In this document: positions 40,486 through 51,179 of the stretch, piece by piece
Position numbering within the stretch: the stretch's first letter is position 1
Layout: the number at the start of each line of letters is the position of its first letter
From: Pseudocercospora fijiensis CIRAD86
Lineage: Eukaryota; Ascomycota; Dothideomycetes; Mycosphaerellales; Mycosphaerellaceae
Assembly: GCF_000340215.1 (NCBI RefSeq)
Contig: NW_006921533.1
Span: 6,415,424 to 6,479,423, forward strand
Length of the DNA stretch: 64,000 nucleotides
Direction of reading: 5' to 3'
Position numbers and translations under genes: made by a program
Notes under the pieces: model-generated
Seen by the model: the letters and a program-made list of their open reading frames with translations, nothing else
Database searches by the model: none
Told to the model about the DNA's origin: nothing

Positions 40486-42018
40486 ATGTCTAAGAGACTC
40501 TTGAGGTCCGCCAGAACGCAGACCGAGTCTGACTTCTATGCACAGCGAGAGGCTGAGCTGAAAGCAGCAGCAATCCAGAAAAGCAGGACGAAAAAGGCAA
40601 CCAAGGCCGCGCAAGCAGCAAGAATTGCAGAAGCTGCCAAGTCAGAGACCGCTACACAATCCACATCTAAACCAGTTACCGCCGGCCAGAAATGCCCGGT
40701 GTGTGGACGCAGTGACTCACCGGACGGCGATGCTTCAGCCAATTCACCGACTTCTCAACCACCGAAATCGCAATCAGCAGCATCCAAGTCATCTTGGCGG
40801 AAGCGAGATGGAAGAGACCATCGCATCCACCGAGATGTGATTCCACGCGGCGTCCTTGCCGGACGCATTGGGAAAAGATTTCCAAGGACTAGTTCAAACA
40901 CTACCAAAGGCCTGTCTAACATCAAAGGCGTTTCTTGCTACCGAAATGCGCTGTTACAGTGTCTGATACACACTCCTGATGTCTATCACCTGCTTGGAAA
41001 TATCCATAAGGACTGCAATCGACCAGCTCGTCAATGTACCATGTGCGTTCTGCAGAAAGTCGTACAGGAGTACTGGAATCCACATGACGATGCTGAGCAT
41101 TCTGAATCTCAAGAGCTCCTCAAACTCATGCGGGAGTTCAGGAAAGCTCTTCAGACAGACATCTCCCAGAGCACCTCAGACCCTGCACCCGGCGACCTCA
41201 TCGAAGAAGAGGTACTAAATGACCAGCAGTGTTCGTCTTATGACTTCTGGAAAGGGTTGCTGGAGATTCTCAAAGATCAGGTGGCCAATGATAGTGCCGC
41301 AAGCGCACTGCTATCAAGAGCCTTCGATTTCAAGTATCACGGAACGTGGACATGCACAGTCTGCGATAAGGAGCATCAAGACGACCAAGAGCAAACAGAG
41401 CCCGGCTTGGATGTCAACCCTTTCAGTCTCCTGCCAGAAAGAGGTTTAAACTTGATCGATTACATCGACCAGGCCACTCTCTCAACTAAAGCTGCATTCC
41501 GGTGCGAGAGCGAGACTTGCACAACTGCTCGAGAGGCTTCGCCTCAGCAGGAGCCACTGGAACACACGAAGCGCTTTCGTATCACTAAAGCCCCAGAAGT
41601 CCTAGTAATACGTACCCAACGTCTGGGATACCCAATCGATGAGGTCACCAACTTGCCAGTGTATCGCGATGGAGAAACGGAGAAGTTTGAGGACGAAATT
41701 CCGTACGAAGAATACTTGGATCTCAGCGATTTCTCGGATGACCTGGAATTCAGCCGCCTCACGTACAAGCTTATGGGCGTTGTTTACCACACTGGTACAG
41801 GAGAGAGCGGCCATTACATTGCTGTGGCCAGAAGCAGGACTGATGAGGGGAAGTTCGCCCTATGCGACGACAATAACATCTATGTGCCTCAGGATATCGA
41901 TGGATTTCTGAACGGGGTGACACTTGGCGTCGATGACGGCGATGACAGCGATGACAGCGATGACGGCGATGATGGCGTGACTTTTCTACCCTATGTGATA
42001 GTCTATAGCAGAGTCTAA
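40486..42018 (+). CDS. USP-type ubiquitin hydrolase, tandem copy 1
   Basis: 510 residues from ATG 40486 (MSKRLLRSARTQ). The frame is open slightly upstream but only via TTG. Residues 1-130 are basic and low-complexity with a CPVCGRSD pair. The Cys box is GLSNIKGVSCYRNALLQCL with Cys151 as nucleophile; CNRPARQCTMCVLQK follows, a pattern also seen in USP36/42-type enzymes. A zinc-ribbon pair CTVCDKEH...CESETC lies in the palm-fingers part. The His box is GESGHYIAVAR with His443. Before the last beta-strand there is an Asp-rich insert (41930-41975) from a GATGACAGC-type microsatellite, absent from the other two copies. All catalytic elements appear intact, so deubiquitinase activity is plausible. 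Confidence 0.8.
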   Translation: MSKRLLRSARTQTESDFYAQREAELKAAAIQKSRTKKATKAAQAARIAEAAKSETATQSTSKPVTAGQKCPVCGRSDSPDGDASANSPTSQPPKSQSAASKSSWRKRDGRDHRIHRDVIPRGVLAGRIGKRFPRTSSNTTKGLSNIKGVSCYRNALLQCLIHTPDVYHLLGNIHKDCNRPARQCTMCVLQKVVQEYWNPHDDAEHSESQELLKLMREFRKALQTDISQSTSDPAPGDLIEEEVLNDQQCSSYDFWKGLLEILKDQVANDSAASALLSRAFDFKYHGTWTCTVCDKEHQDDQEQTEPGLDVNPFSLLPERGLNLIDYIDQATLSTKAAFRCESETCTTAREASPQQEPLEHTKRFRITKAPEVLVIRTQRLGYPIDEVTNLPVYRDGETEKFEDEIPYEEYLDLSDFSDDLEFSRLTYKLMGVVYHTGTGESGHYIAVARSRTDEGKFALCDDNNIYVPQDIDGFLNGVTLGVDDGDDSDDSDDGDDGVTFLPYVIVYSRV

Positions 42019-42551
42019 TGCCAGCGGCAGGATCCGCATATACAGGCTTAAGGTTCAATTTGTTCAATATTCAATGAGAAGCGGCCGCAGTCGCATTTTC
42101 CTTCACTATTGTTTCTCACTCCGATTCTTGTTCACACCTCGCTCACCCAATCCAGTTCATGTGAGACAGTCCCTCTAGGAGGACGAGCTCGCTTTGTTTG
42201 CCAGAGCACTACATGCATATCAACAAAGAGATAAACCTGAACAAATTGTTCCCTCAAGAATGGAAATTCAACTTGAAGATGATATCTTTGTTGAAGACCA
42301 AGCAATTTCGCATCCCATTTCACCATATTGCTCATTCCTTTGAGTTCTCATATGGCCCTTTTCTCAGCACGGGATTCATTCAAGACAAGCCATTTTCTGA
42401 TCCCAGCAGTCCCTCAGATTCTTCATCGATCTTCATTGCATCCCATCGTTTCGCTGTATTCGTTCCTTTTCCCTTACTGAGCAGGTCTCATCATCGCGCC
42501 AAAAAAAAGAAAAAAATCAAATCCTTCGAACTGCAATACAAATCCACCACC
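42019..42551. other. Spacer between USP copies 1 and 2
   Basis: 533 bp. A long frame crosses this spacer into copy 2 but has no recognisable motif upstream of ATG 42552. A poly-A stretch (CCAAAAAAAAGAAAAAA) near 42500-42516 lies 40-50 bp before that ATG. Nothing else is seen. Confidence 0.45.
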
Positions 42552-43719
42552 ATGGCTGCCACAAGACGGATCAGCTGCGCTCTTCCCAACCCCCCCCAGT
42601 CCCCAGAGAAGAACCCCCAAGCCCAAAGCCGAAAGAAGCCCCCAACTCCACAAGCGAAATGGCAAAATCGTGCGAACGAACCGACAAGCAATCCCAACTC
42701 ATCCACACACAAATCTCCCCAAAAGAAGATTCCCTCCCGTCGGCTCCCCGACATCCAAAGGTCTCCTCAACACCTCAAACGATTGCTACAAACTCGCATC
42801 CCTCCAAGCAATCTTCCACGTCCCAGCCTTCTACCGTTACCTAGGCAAAATCCACAAAACCTGCGCCTCGAAACCGAACAAATGCGTGCTGTGCGCCCTT
42901 CAAGACTTGCTGTACCAATACTGGGAAAAAGACGACGACAAAGAGCGAAAAGCGAAACTCAGAACTTTCTACGCGGCTTGTAGAGCGAATTTACCGGTTC
43001 TGACCGCAGATCTCGGTGGGGATTTCTTGAGGAATCAGCAAGCCGATGCCTATGACTTTCTGCATTACCTTGTGACGGAACAGATAGGCTCCAAGAGCAG
43101 CTCGGAAAGCTTCAGGAAGATGTTCGAGATGGGATTCGAATCGACGCGGGTGTGCCGGACGTGTGGAAGCGTATCGACGGCACCACTCGCGCAGGCATCG
43201 TTCATGCTCGAAATTCCAGTCAACACATCGCCCGACGGTTGGAGATCGTTGAACGGCTGTCTGCAAGACTTTCTCGGCAACGGGGTGCAGACTTATACGT
43301 GCGAAGAATGCGATGGTCCAGATAGGAACGTGACGACTCTCCTCACCCACGCATCGGAAATCCTTGTGCTTAGACTGGCCATTTCGACATTTGATGGTGT
43401 GACAGGGAATAACACGAAGATCCTGGCCGAGGAAACTGAGGTCTACTACCCAGAGATCCTCAATCTCAACCAGTTTGTCGATCATTATCAGGTGACAGAA
43501 GACTGCGTGTATCGTCTGGACGGAGTCGTTGCGCATTCTGGCAAGAGGACCGATAGAGGACATTATGTTGCTATGGTCCGTGAGTATAACAACTTGCGAG
43601 ACTTCTGCCTCGTTAACGACACCCTTGTCACCACAGACCTGGCTTGGGCCAACATGCGGCGCCCGAGACTTGGTGAAAAGAGGATAGAATCGTATATTTT
43701 GGTGTATAGCAAGATGTAG
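42552..43719 (+). CDS. USP-type ubiquitin hydrolase-like, tandem copy 2 (5' end uncertain)
   Basis: The body of the protein is clear from about 42758 to the stop at 43719. It has the Cys box GLLNTSNDCYKLASLQ, CASKPNKCVLCALQD, zinc-ribbon pairs CRTC and CEEC, the His box RGHYVAMVR and the C-terminal ESYILVYSK. The only good upstream ATG, 42552 in CCACCATGG context, is in a different frame. Either an intron within 42590-42760 or a 1-nt gain in the C-run at 42590-42597 must connect them; neither is proven. The Asn usually two residues after the catalytic Cys-Tyr/Phe is replaced by Leu (CYKL instead of CYxN), so activity may be altered. It is the shortest and most diverged copy and lacks most of the N-terminal basic region. 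Confidence 0.65.
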
Positions 43720-44197
43720 ATTGCGGCTTTTAGTGTTCGATATGCAGCACGGGCGCTTCAGCATAGCATGTTTCAAAACTCACCTTCGCCCAAACAGATC
43801 CTTCCGGCTCGCTTTTCTTTCCATGTGGGTAGTGCATTGATCCGATACATCTACCGAGGACTCCTCATGATCACTGCGAAAATTGCTTGACTCTAGCTAG
43901 AGCATGTTTCCCAGGTGCGGCTTGTCGTTCAAGGCCGGTGCTAATTCCGGGACAAAGAGTGCACTCCCGCCCCAAAATTGATCAATCTTCAGACAAAGCC
44001 AGAGAATGTCTTTGATGAATGTCCGGATACGACAGGTTGCACACTGAAGACTGATTCATTGTCGTAGTCTGGGCTCTGCAATCTGTGCACAATGCCAACA
44101 AAAGACCCGATCCGTCAGTCGTGAGGAGTAAGAATTTCCATTTCCCCTGGCGTTACTGAAGATTCTTGGTACCATAAGCACAATTTGAATATTCGAG
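43720..44197. other. Spacer between USP copies 2 and 3
   Basis: 478 bp, probably the 3' UTR of copy 2 and the promoter of copy 3. No frame, repeat or RNA is supported. Confidence 0.5.
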
Positions 44198-45646
44198 ATG
44201 TTTGCTAAGTTCGCAGCATTCCTTCGAGGTCTTCGCGATGGCACTCTAGAGCCGGTCTCCAGCTTCCTAACCCATCGAGAAGAAAATTTGCTGGCGTTCC
44301 TGAAACAGAGAGCTCAAAAGCGGCAAGGAAGAAAGCCGTTGGCGATCATTCCGAGGACCGGTATTCACGCGCCCAAAAAAGTCTTCAAAAGCAGAGGAGA
44401 CAGTCCGATCAAGCCTGTGCGCAAGACCAAGCCCGAGCGCAAGTCGGGCGCATCTGGAGAAGGCACCAAAAAGCCAGAGGGTCCTACTTTGAAGCCGCCG
44501 AAAGAGTCGCCAGGGAAGAATTCTGGCGAGGCATCGGGCAAGTCTTTATTGTGGGAGAAGAAGAATGGTCGAGATAAGAAGGGCGCCGGAAGACCCATCA
44601 TCCCACAAGGAGTGGCAAGTGGCAGAATCTCCAGAGAATGGCCGGAGTCCTTAAAAGCCAAGCGACCACTGGGGTTCCGCAATGGTGGTAACGACTGTTT
44701 CCAGAATTCGATCCTGCAGTGTCTGCTTCATACCCCAGCGGTATACAGCTTGCTCGGCCAGATTCATCATGATTGCGCCAAGTCGTCAGACGGCTGTCTG
44801 GTCTGCGCACTCCAGAAGCTTTTTCAGGACTACTGGAACCCGACCAGTGCCACAAGGTCGTCCATGCTCATGCGACTGGAGTTCCGAAGGACGCTTCTAG
44901 CCAACATACCAAAGCAAGGGCATGACTTATCGGGATGGCACTTGAGCAGGCAAGATGACCCGATGCTGCTGTTGCGATTCCTGCTGCGACATCTGGAAGA
45001 AGTGGCAAAAAGCAAAACGTCCGAAGTCTTCGAGGGTCGGATCAGGCGAAGCTGGAAGTGCAAGCACTGCTTTACTCTACACGAAGCCGAGCAAATGGAT
45101 ATGGGATTAGTGCTCAATATCCAGCAGCCAGAGCGGAATCTGTTTGGAATGGAGCGATATCTGAAAGAAACATACGTGGAACGGTTAGAGCTCAAGTGCG
45201 ACAGTGCAGCTTGCAAAAGGAGGAGACACCTGAGGCTCGATATGGAGCATATCCAGACCCACCGCTTCATCAAAACCCCGGAGGTTCTCGTCGTTCAATT
45301 GAATAGATTCGCCGTGCCACAGACTAAGGACGGAAAACATCAGCTTGTGGGCGGTGTTCTGAAAGAGGTCAAGATCAAGGATGATGTGAAAGTCCCGGAG
45401 TACCTGGACCTGGAACCGTATTGCGAAGATGAACAAGTTGCGCTGTATCGCTTGGACGGTATTGTATTCCACAGGGGAGAGAAGACAACTTCTGGGCACT
45501 ATGTTGCTGGCGTAAGAGACGTGTCTGGGTCCGGCTTCTTCTTAGTCGACGACAGTGTCGTAGAGGCGACAAACTTCAACGCGCTGGAGACTAGATATCC
45601 GGTTAATCATGGCGATCCTTACGTTCTGATATATAGTAAGCAATAG
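44198..45646 (+). CDS. USP-type ubiquitin hydrolase, tandem copy 3
   Basis: 482 residues in one exon. N-terminal 140 residues are basic and disordered (KTKPERKSGASGEG). A basic segment IIPQGVASGRISREWP parallels IPRGVLAGRIGKRFPR of copy 1, showing common ancestry. The Cys box is GFRNGGNDCFQNSILQCLL with Cys167, followed by CAKSSDGCLVCALQK. Zinc-ribbon pairs are CKHC and CDSAAC. The His box is TSGHYVAGVR with His434, followed by FFLVDDSVV. The C-terminal PYVLIYSKQ is typical of USP domains. All catalytic parts are present. It lies downstream of copies 1 and 2 in the same orientation, which suggests tandem duplication followed by strong divergence. Confidence 0.8.
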   Translation: MFAKFAAFLRGLRDGTLEPVSSFLTHREENLLAFLKQRAQKRQGRKPLAIIPRTGIHAPKKVFKSRGDSPIKPVRKTKPERKSGASGEGTKKPEGPTLKPPKESPGKNSGEASGKSLLWEKKNGRDKKGAGRPIIPQGVASGRISREWPESLKAKRPLGFRNGGNDCFQNSILQCLLHTPAVYSLLGQIHHDCAKSSDGCLVCALQKLFQDYWNPTSATRSSMLMRLEFRRTLLANIPKQGHDLSGWHLSRQDDPMLLLRFLLRHLEEVAKSKTSEVFEGRIRRSWKCKHCFTLHEAEQMDMGLVLNIQQPERNLFGMERYLKETYVERLELKCDSAACKRRRHLRLDMEHIQTHRFIKTPEVLVVQLNRFAVPQTKDGKHQLVGGVLKEVKIKDDVKVPEYLDLEPYCEDEQVALYRLDGIVFHRGEKTTSGHYVAGVRDVSGSGFFLVDDSVVEATNFNALETRYPVNHGDPYVLIYSKQ

Positions 45647-46442
45647 AGTGGTGGCGTAGGCCAATAGCTTGTCCACGCACAGTGGCAGATATATCGTCAT
45701 GCTGATCTTTCAGCCAAAGCGGAAGTTGGATGGCTGCTTTCATGTTGCCGATTCTTGCATATCGTAAGTCTGGAGCTGTCGAAGAGCGGCGAACTCAAGG
45801 CGTAGGGGTATTCGTGAAAGGGTGGAGGAGGCGATGATGTCTTGCCGTGGAGAGTAGTCTGTTCGCGTTCGTCGGCGTCGACAGTTCCTGATTGTGTGAG
45901 AGGTGAGACATGATATGGCGTGAGAAGTCTGAAGAAGGCTCGGCTGTTGTGACGCCGAAAGTCCAAAGCACGTGATCGGTGAGAAGTCCTTGGCTTTTTC
46001 CTCCGCAACACCTCCCGAATCACACATCCGGCTGCTCGGAGTCCTATTCACGGCGTGCTCCGACGATTATTGCAGCCGTCACCTCCTGACACATGGCGAG
46101 ACCGATCAACCACAAGCCGACCAAACCCCTTCCCTGCCCTACAACGAACCAACCACACCCATGTCAGCGAGACGTTCCGAGAGAATGTTTATGCACTTTC
46201 TGTTCTCCCAGCATGCCGACATTGTCCTAAGCATCCGGGCTCGATGGCGTGGTTTGAACATGTCCGGTGTCGTAGGCTTCGTATAAGATAAGTAGATGTG
46301 GTTGCTTCACGTACTCTTCTTCACTGAGATCCGCAAGCATCCCATCACCTCAACTCATCACATAAATCACGACAACGCTCAAGCCCAAAGTAGTCAACAA
46401 CTTCGACAGCCACGTCCGAAGCACCACGAAATCACCATAACC
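45647..46442. other. Intergenic region upstream of the small membrane protein
   Basis: 796 bp. Short overlapping frames on both strands look random. It holds the USP copy 3 3' flank and the promoter of the downstream gene. No repeat seen. Confidence 0.45.
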
Positions 46443-46799
46443 ATGAGCACCATCAACGCATTCACCCCGGCAGTCCACGTAGCTTCAGTAGACACAACAG
46501 TGAGTCCCACTTCATCCACCAACATGTCATTCCCAACACTGACATATGCCTAGCCTGCTGTCATCCAAGCCGCCAGAAGATTCCGAAACATGTTCAAGGA
46601 AGCACATCCCTTCGCCCGGGATACCGCATTTCTGAGACCTCACCCAGTAGCTTGGGAATTCTACACGACCAGGTTTGCACGTGCCGCCAAATTCTACCCC
46701 TTGGTGGTCCTCTTCCTCGGCTGGCCTTTTGCTATGAAGTATGCTGTCAATTACAGCAATGGGGTGTATGATGCGCCGAAGAATTCGAGAAGGAATTAG
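46443..46799 (+). CDS. Small one-helix membrane protein, 100 residues
   Basis: Two exons, 46443-46499 and 46554-46799, with a 54-nt intron (GTGAGT...GCCTAG) give MSTINAFTPAVHVASVDTT followed by PAVIQAARRFRNMFKEAHPF and so on. The C-terminal half contains one hydrophobic segment (AAKFYPLVVLFLGWPFAMKYAV), flanked by Arg/Lys on its N-side, and ends NSRRN. Length, one helix and a basic amphipathic N-terminal part resemble accessory subunits of respiratory complexes or the ATP synthase. I could not match it to a named subunit, so no function is given. Confidence 0.6.
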
Positions 46800-47054
46800 G
46801 GTGTGCTTTTTTTTTGTTGGGGTTGAAGAGGAGTATGCATAGGGATGGCGTTCTGGTGTAACAATACCCATTGAGTGGGATTCGCGTAGCGAGTAGAGTT
46901 CGGGCAGGTTCTGATCATTGGTTTAGTCCTTGGATTGGGTCATCTAGATGATAGATTGTACAGCAAGCTGCGTTCAGGGTAGCTCGAAGCTGCAAAGACG
47001 ACAAATCATTAGAAATGTTATGGTGATTGCCATTGGCATACCGCCTCTCATTCG

Positions 47055-48900
47055 CTATGCCACGTGCACTACATGTCCAGCATCATCCATTTCGACCTTG
47101 ATCTTCCTCGTAGAAAACTTCCGAGGGTTAGGTGCTTCGAAGATTGATCTCAGCTCTTCCAAAGTCTTGCCCGCTGTCTCGACGAAGAAGAAGTAGATGA
47201 CCGCGAGCTCGACACAAATCCAGCCGATGTAGACTAGGTACAACTTCCATCCGATTTCGGCAATGCCGACGCTGATTCCATAGGTGTTGACGACCATGGC
47301 CACATTGAGGAAGAGGAAGTTGAGACCAGAACCCTTGGCGCGTGTCCTGTTCTCAAGACATTCCACAGCATAAAGCGTCTGCAAAGGCGTCCAGCCCCAA
47401 GCGAAGCAGATTCCGAACAAGTAGATGGACACGATCGTCCCGTATGAGAGATTCGAATGCTTCTCCGATGCCGCCGTGAAGGCTGTAAGCAAGCAGTATG
47501 CCACGAGACCGCCAGCCAGACCGCCCAGGAGCATTTTTCGTCTTCCGAGCTTGTCTAGCAAAGTGGCGCCGTAGATTGCTGCCAGCATGCTGAAAATCGG
47601 GTTGATGGCGTTGATCAAGAGCTGCTTGCTGGTATCTGTGATGCCTATATGTATGTGTGCGTCAGCAGGAAATTCTCGGGTTGCAACGTCCTTGCGCCAC
47701 CACTCACCCGCTTGCTTGATCATCTCTGGCATGAAGTAACTGACGACATTATTCCCGCTCCACTGTCCGAAGAAAGCCATGGCAATCACCATGGACAGAC
47801 GGTATCGAGCAGCTCGAGTATTTGCGAGCTCTCGGAAGTCCCACCACGGGTTGTCATTGCTTGTTTGCGACATATCTTCACAGATCTCATTGATCTGGAG
47901 AGTCACGATGGGCGCATGTGCATCGCCGTCGCCATGATACTTTGCCAAGACTGCGATGGCTTCCTCGCGACGGTCTTTCATGACCAGCCACCTCGGTGTT
48001 TCGGGAAAGAACAAAATCAAGCATAGAACGAGGCTTGGAAGGCCGCATTGGACTATAGTCGGGATTCTCCAGGCCCAACTGCTTTCAGCCATGTGCAAGT
48101 CGGTGCCGTATGTTGTCCAGCCCGCTAATATGTTGCCCAGCCACCAGAAATTGTTGTACCTGCGAGCAAACGATTAGCCCACACGACATGATTGCAACAT
48201 GACCAGCGCCATAGAACTTACATGCCGGCCATGGTGCCGCGGTACGCTGGATGTGCCAATTCTACCGTGTAGGCAGGTCCTGCGGCACTGGCGATACTGG
48301 CTCCAAAACCTAGTATGAAGCGTCCGCCGATGAATTGTCCCATACTATGGGCGCTTCCCTGAACGGCTGTGCCGATCAACACCAACAGGCAACCAATGAA
48401 GATGCACCATCGACGTCCGTAGCCGTCTGCCAAGAAACCGCAAAACGGAAAGGCAGCAATCTGGCCGAGATTGTAAATGATAAAGATGATGCCAGTGGTG
48501 CTGCCAGCTCCGTTCAAACCAAAGGATTTCTGATAGCTGCATGGGCTTTAGTGGAGGGTCCGTCGATTAGTGGTTGGAGGTGCATCCTTACCTGGTCATG
48601 GCATTGATCGATCCCATCAGAGAACTGGTCGCACTGGGTCAGCAGAATTCTCGAAGCATACCACCACCCTTCATACCTGTCAAAGCCGTTCATCGTCGAG
48701 ACGAGATAGCCGATGCCCATGATGGCGTACAGCTTGATCATGTTCCTGCTCCATAGTGAAGGTTTCTGCGCATTCACCGCTGCAGTCAGAGCGACGGAAG
48801 CTACATTTGCCTCCTTCACCACAGGTCCTTTGTTGAGATCGTACTCCAGATTTGTGACATGATGGGTCGATGAAGCCTCTTTCTCGCCCATTGGATCCAT
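47055..48900 (-). CDS. MFS sugar transporter, lactose-permease-like
   Basis: Five exons: 48900-48677, 48624-48592 (33 nt), 48536-48222, 48159-47708 and 47644-47055; 537 residues. Splicing restores NGFDSSLMGSINAMTSYQ and RGTMAGMYNNFWWLGNILAG. Twelve hydrophobic segments are expected. Sugar-porter signatures are visible: GYGRRWCIFIG after TM2-3, FFPETPRWL after TM6, GQWSGNNVVSYF in TM7, LDKLGRRKMLL and the C-terminal FVETAGKTLEEL. It is divergent from the GH2 beta-galactosidase at 53959. In other fungi this arrangement (LAC12/LAC4, lacpA/bgaD) joins lactose uptake and intracellular hydrolysis. The lactose substrate is inferred from context, not from residues. Confidence 0.85.
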
Positions 48901-49239
48901 GATGGCCGCTGAAGGAGACTCGACCTGATGAGAGCTTCACCGCCGAGCGAATTTGCACCAATTGTTCCCCTCTTTACTCTCGGCTCGGGGGCATGCACAC
49001 TAAGTATATCCACGCAGCGCAGCGCAGCGCAGCACATAACATCGCCTCGCCCCGCGAGTGTCGCCACGGGCCTCCATGCTCCTCCACACTCGCGTGTTCG
49101 TGGATAGCGACAGGGATATCAGATCCTGTCGCCTTTTCGGTGCTTGGCTCCGTCCCGTCTTGACTGTCGCCGACATTGCCGAGGCCCTCAGGCTCTTGAC
49201 ATGGACCACGTCGGTCACAGATTGTATGTACTGTACTAC
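48901..49239. promoter_or_regulatory. Transporter-proximal promoter
   Basis: 339 bp between the transporter ATG and the Harbinger left terminus. It contains a GCGCA(GCGCA)n run near 49015-49034 and otherwise ordinary base composition. It is all that remains next to the transporter of what was probably a promoter shared with beta-galactosidase. Confidence 0.45.
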
Positions 49240-49504
49240 GAGTGCGTTTACCTCGCCGCCGGTGGATCGGTGGAATAACGATACTTTGAAAGATGCCACC
49301 GGTTTTCATTCTTCTTCTTAACCGCTTTTTAAGGTAAGCAAATCGGTGGATAACTCGGTAGATTAGAAAGACTGTGCATCGGTGGTATCCGCCTTAGTAA
49401 TACGCGCGCACTTCGTATGTCTAGCCTCGTAGATAGGTTATTATTATTATTAATTAAAGGCCGCTCTATAGGTCGATATTATTACTTATTCTACTCGTTT
49501 AAAT

Positions 49505-50730
49505 AGCGCCGAAGAAGTCTACTACGACACCTGCTAAACGGAAGGCCGCTATAAAGAAGACGCCTACTAAGAAGGCGAAGAAGTCGAAGCTAGCTAAAGA
49601 GGGTACTAATAAGGATATAGGCTATAAGTTTCTAGAGGTTGTCCGCTAGTAAGAAGAATATAAGATATACTTCTTAAAGGAGGTAAAGAAGCTAAAGGAC
49701 AAGCAGTTATTAAACTATAGCAATAGCTTCTACGTCCGACTCTACCGTAGAATAGCTACGCAAATAAGTATAACCTTTAAGCTATATTTCAAGCTAGAAG
49801 GACTAAAGGCTTAGTAGCGCGCGTTTAAGGAGAAATATTATCCTTATACTGCTTACTTGAAGCATATAAGCGGTTAGAATAGCTATCTAGCAAAGCTAGG
49901 GGATAAGGAGGTTACTAATAAGTACTTCCGGAAGTATCTAGAGTATAAGTAATAGCGCGACGAGTGTCCGGAGTTTATAAGCGAGCTCTTTAAGATTATC
50001 GAGTTAAATATTGCGAGCGGCTACGAGGCTAGCACTAGCAATAATTTAGCGTAGGATAGCGACGTAGATATAGACAATAAGGACGATAAAGACGACGGCG
50101 AAGGCGAAGAAGAGGCAGAGTCGGACGAGTTGCCGCTACCTAATAGTATAACAATAGAAGAACGAGACTCGCTCGTAAAGGCGGATGTTAATAGTAAGAT
50201 AGACCTATTAATTATGTTAGAAATAGAGCGTTAGGTCCTTATTGCCGCGCGCTACGCGAATGCTAATATTGCGAAGAAAGAAGCCGCTTAGAAGCAAGCC
50301 GCCTTAGACGCTGCCTCGAAGGGTAGAAAGGATAATAATGCCCTTCTCGATATAATTAAAAAGAGCTAAATTCTACTATAGTAGACATTCTCGGCCTTCT
50401 TAAAGGCTTCTCGAGATAATGCTAAAGCGGTACGAGAAGATGCTATTACTAAGCGAGAGCGAGAGCGTACGGAGCGGGCTACTAAGAAGATTAAAGCCGA
50501 GAAGAAGCGCTTTAATTATAGGTACGATATTAACGCTAGTAATGTCGCTAATCGCCTTATAGACGATAATATCCTATAGGGCATTAGTATAGCAGACCGC
50601 GCGCTGCTTGCAATTGAAGTAGGCAAGCCTAATAAAGGCTATATCGCCGTCGTAAGGAAATAGGTACGCGATAAGAAGAAGAAGGAGCATCTAGATTAAT
50701 ACTTCCGCTAGGTGCTATAGGATATCAAAC
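49505..50730 (+). pseudogene. Harbinger accessory-protein gene, degraded
   Basis: Reading TAG as former CAG gives about 400 residues with a Lys-rich start (KRKAAIKKTPTKKAKK), an acidic middle (DKDDGEGEEEAESDE) and a long Lys/Arg-rich coiled-coil-like region. Its position, opposite the transposase, matches the second gene of Harbinger elements, often Myb/SANT-like. A Myb fold is not clear here, so the role is inferred from position. Confidence 0.5.
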
Positions 50731-51179
50731 CTAGACCGGCGCCTATTACAGGTATAAATAACTATTATTATACTAAGTATACGCCGTCGGGGAGCTTCTA
50801 AATACCGTATAGATATAGTCGGCAGTAGGTTGTTATATTGTTATTAAGGAGAGGGTTTGTAATAGTAGAAGAGATAGGTTTCGAGTTCTCGAAGTCTAAC
50901 TTTTAGTAGAGGGTTCCGATAGTTAGGGCTATTTTTCGCCTAAAATATAGCTTAGGGTCTATACTATTAATTTACGTAAAGGTGTTATTAGCTTTTACTA
51001 GCAAAATCAATGTTACGTATAGGGTAGAACATATATAGCGAAAAGATATCCTAATAGCTCGAACTCTAGTTTAAGGCAATAGAGTGCTAAGAAGCCGGAT
51101 ATTTAGACGTATAGCAATATTAAAGAAGTTAAGCTAGATACTAGAAGTGCTAGAATATAGCAGACAGAGCAGACAAGCC

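Noticed and set aside
42198..42983. 261-codon frame overlapping USP copy 2
   Set aside because: Its 5' part has no motif, and its 3' part is the wrong frame of the conserved USP domain. Only the ATG at 42552 within it may be real.
45697..46291. Overlapping frames of about 80-110 codons on both strands
   Set aside because: Pairs of sense/antisense shadows in promoter DNA with no domain or conserved pattern.
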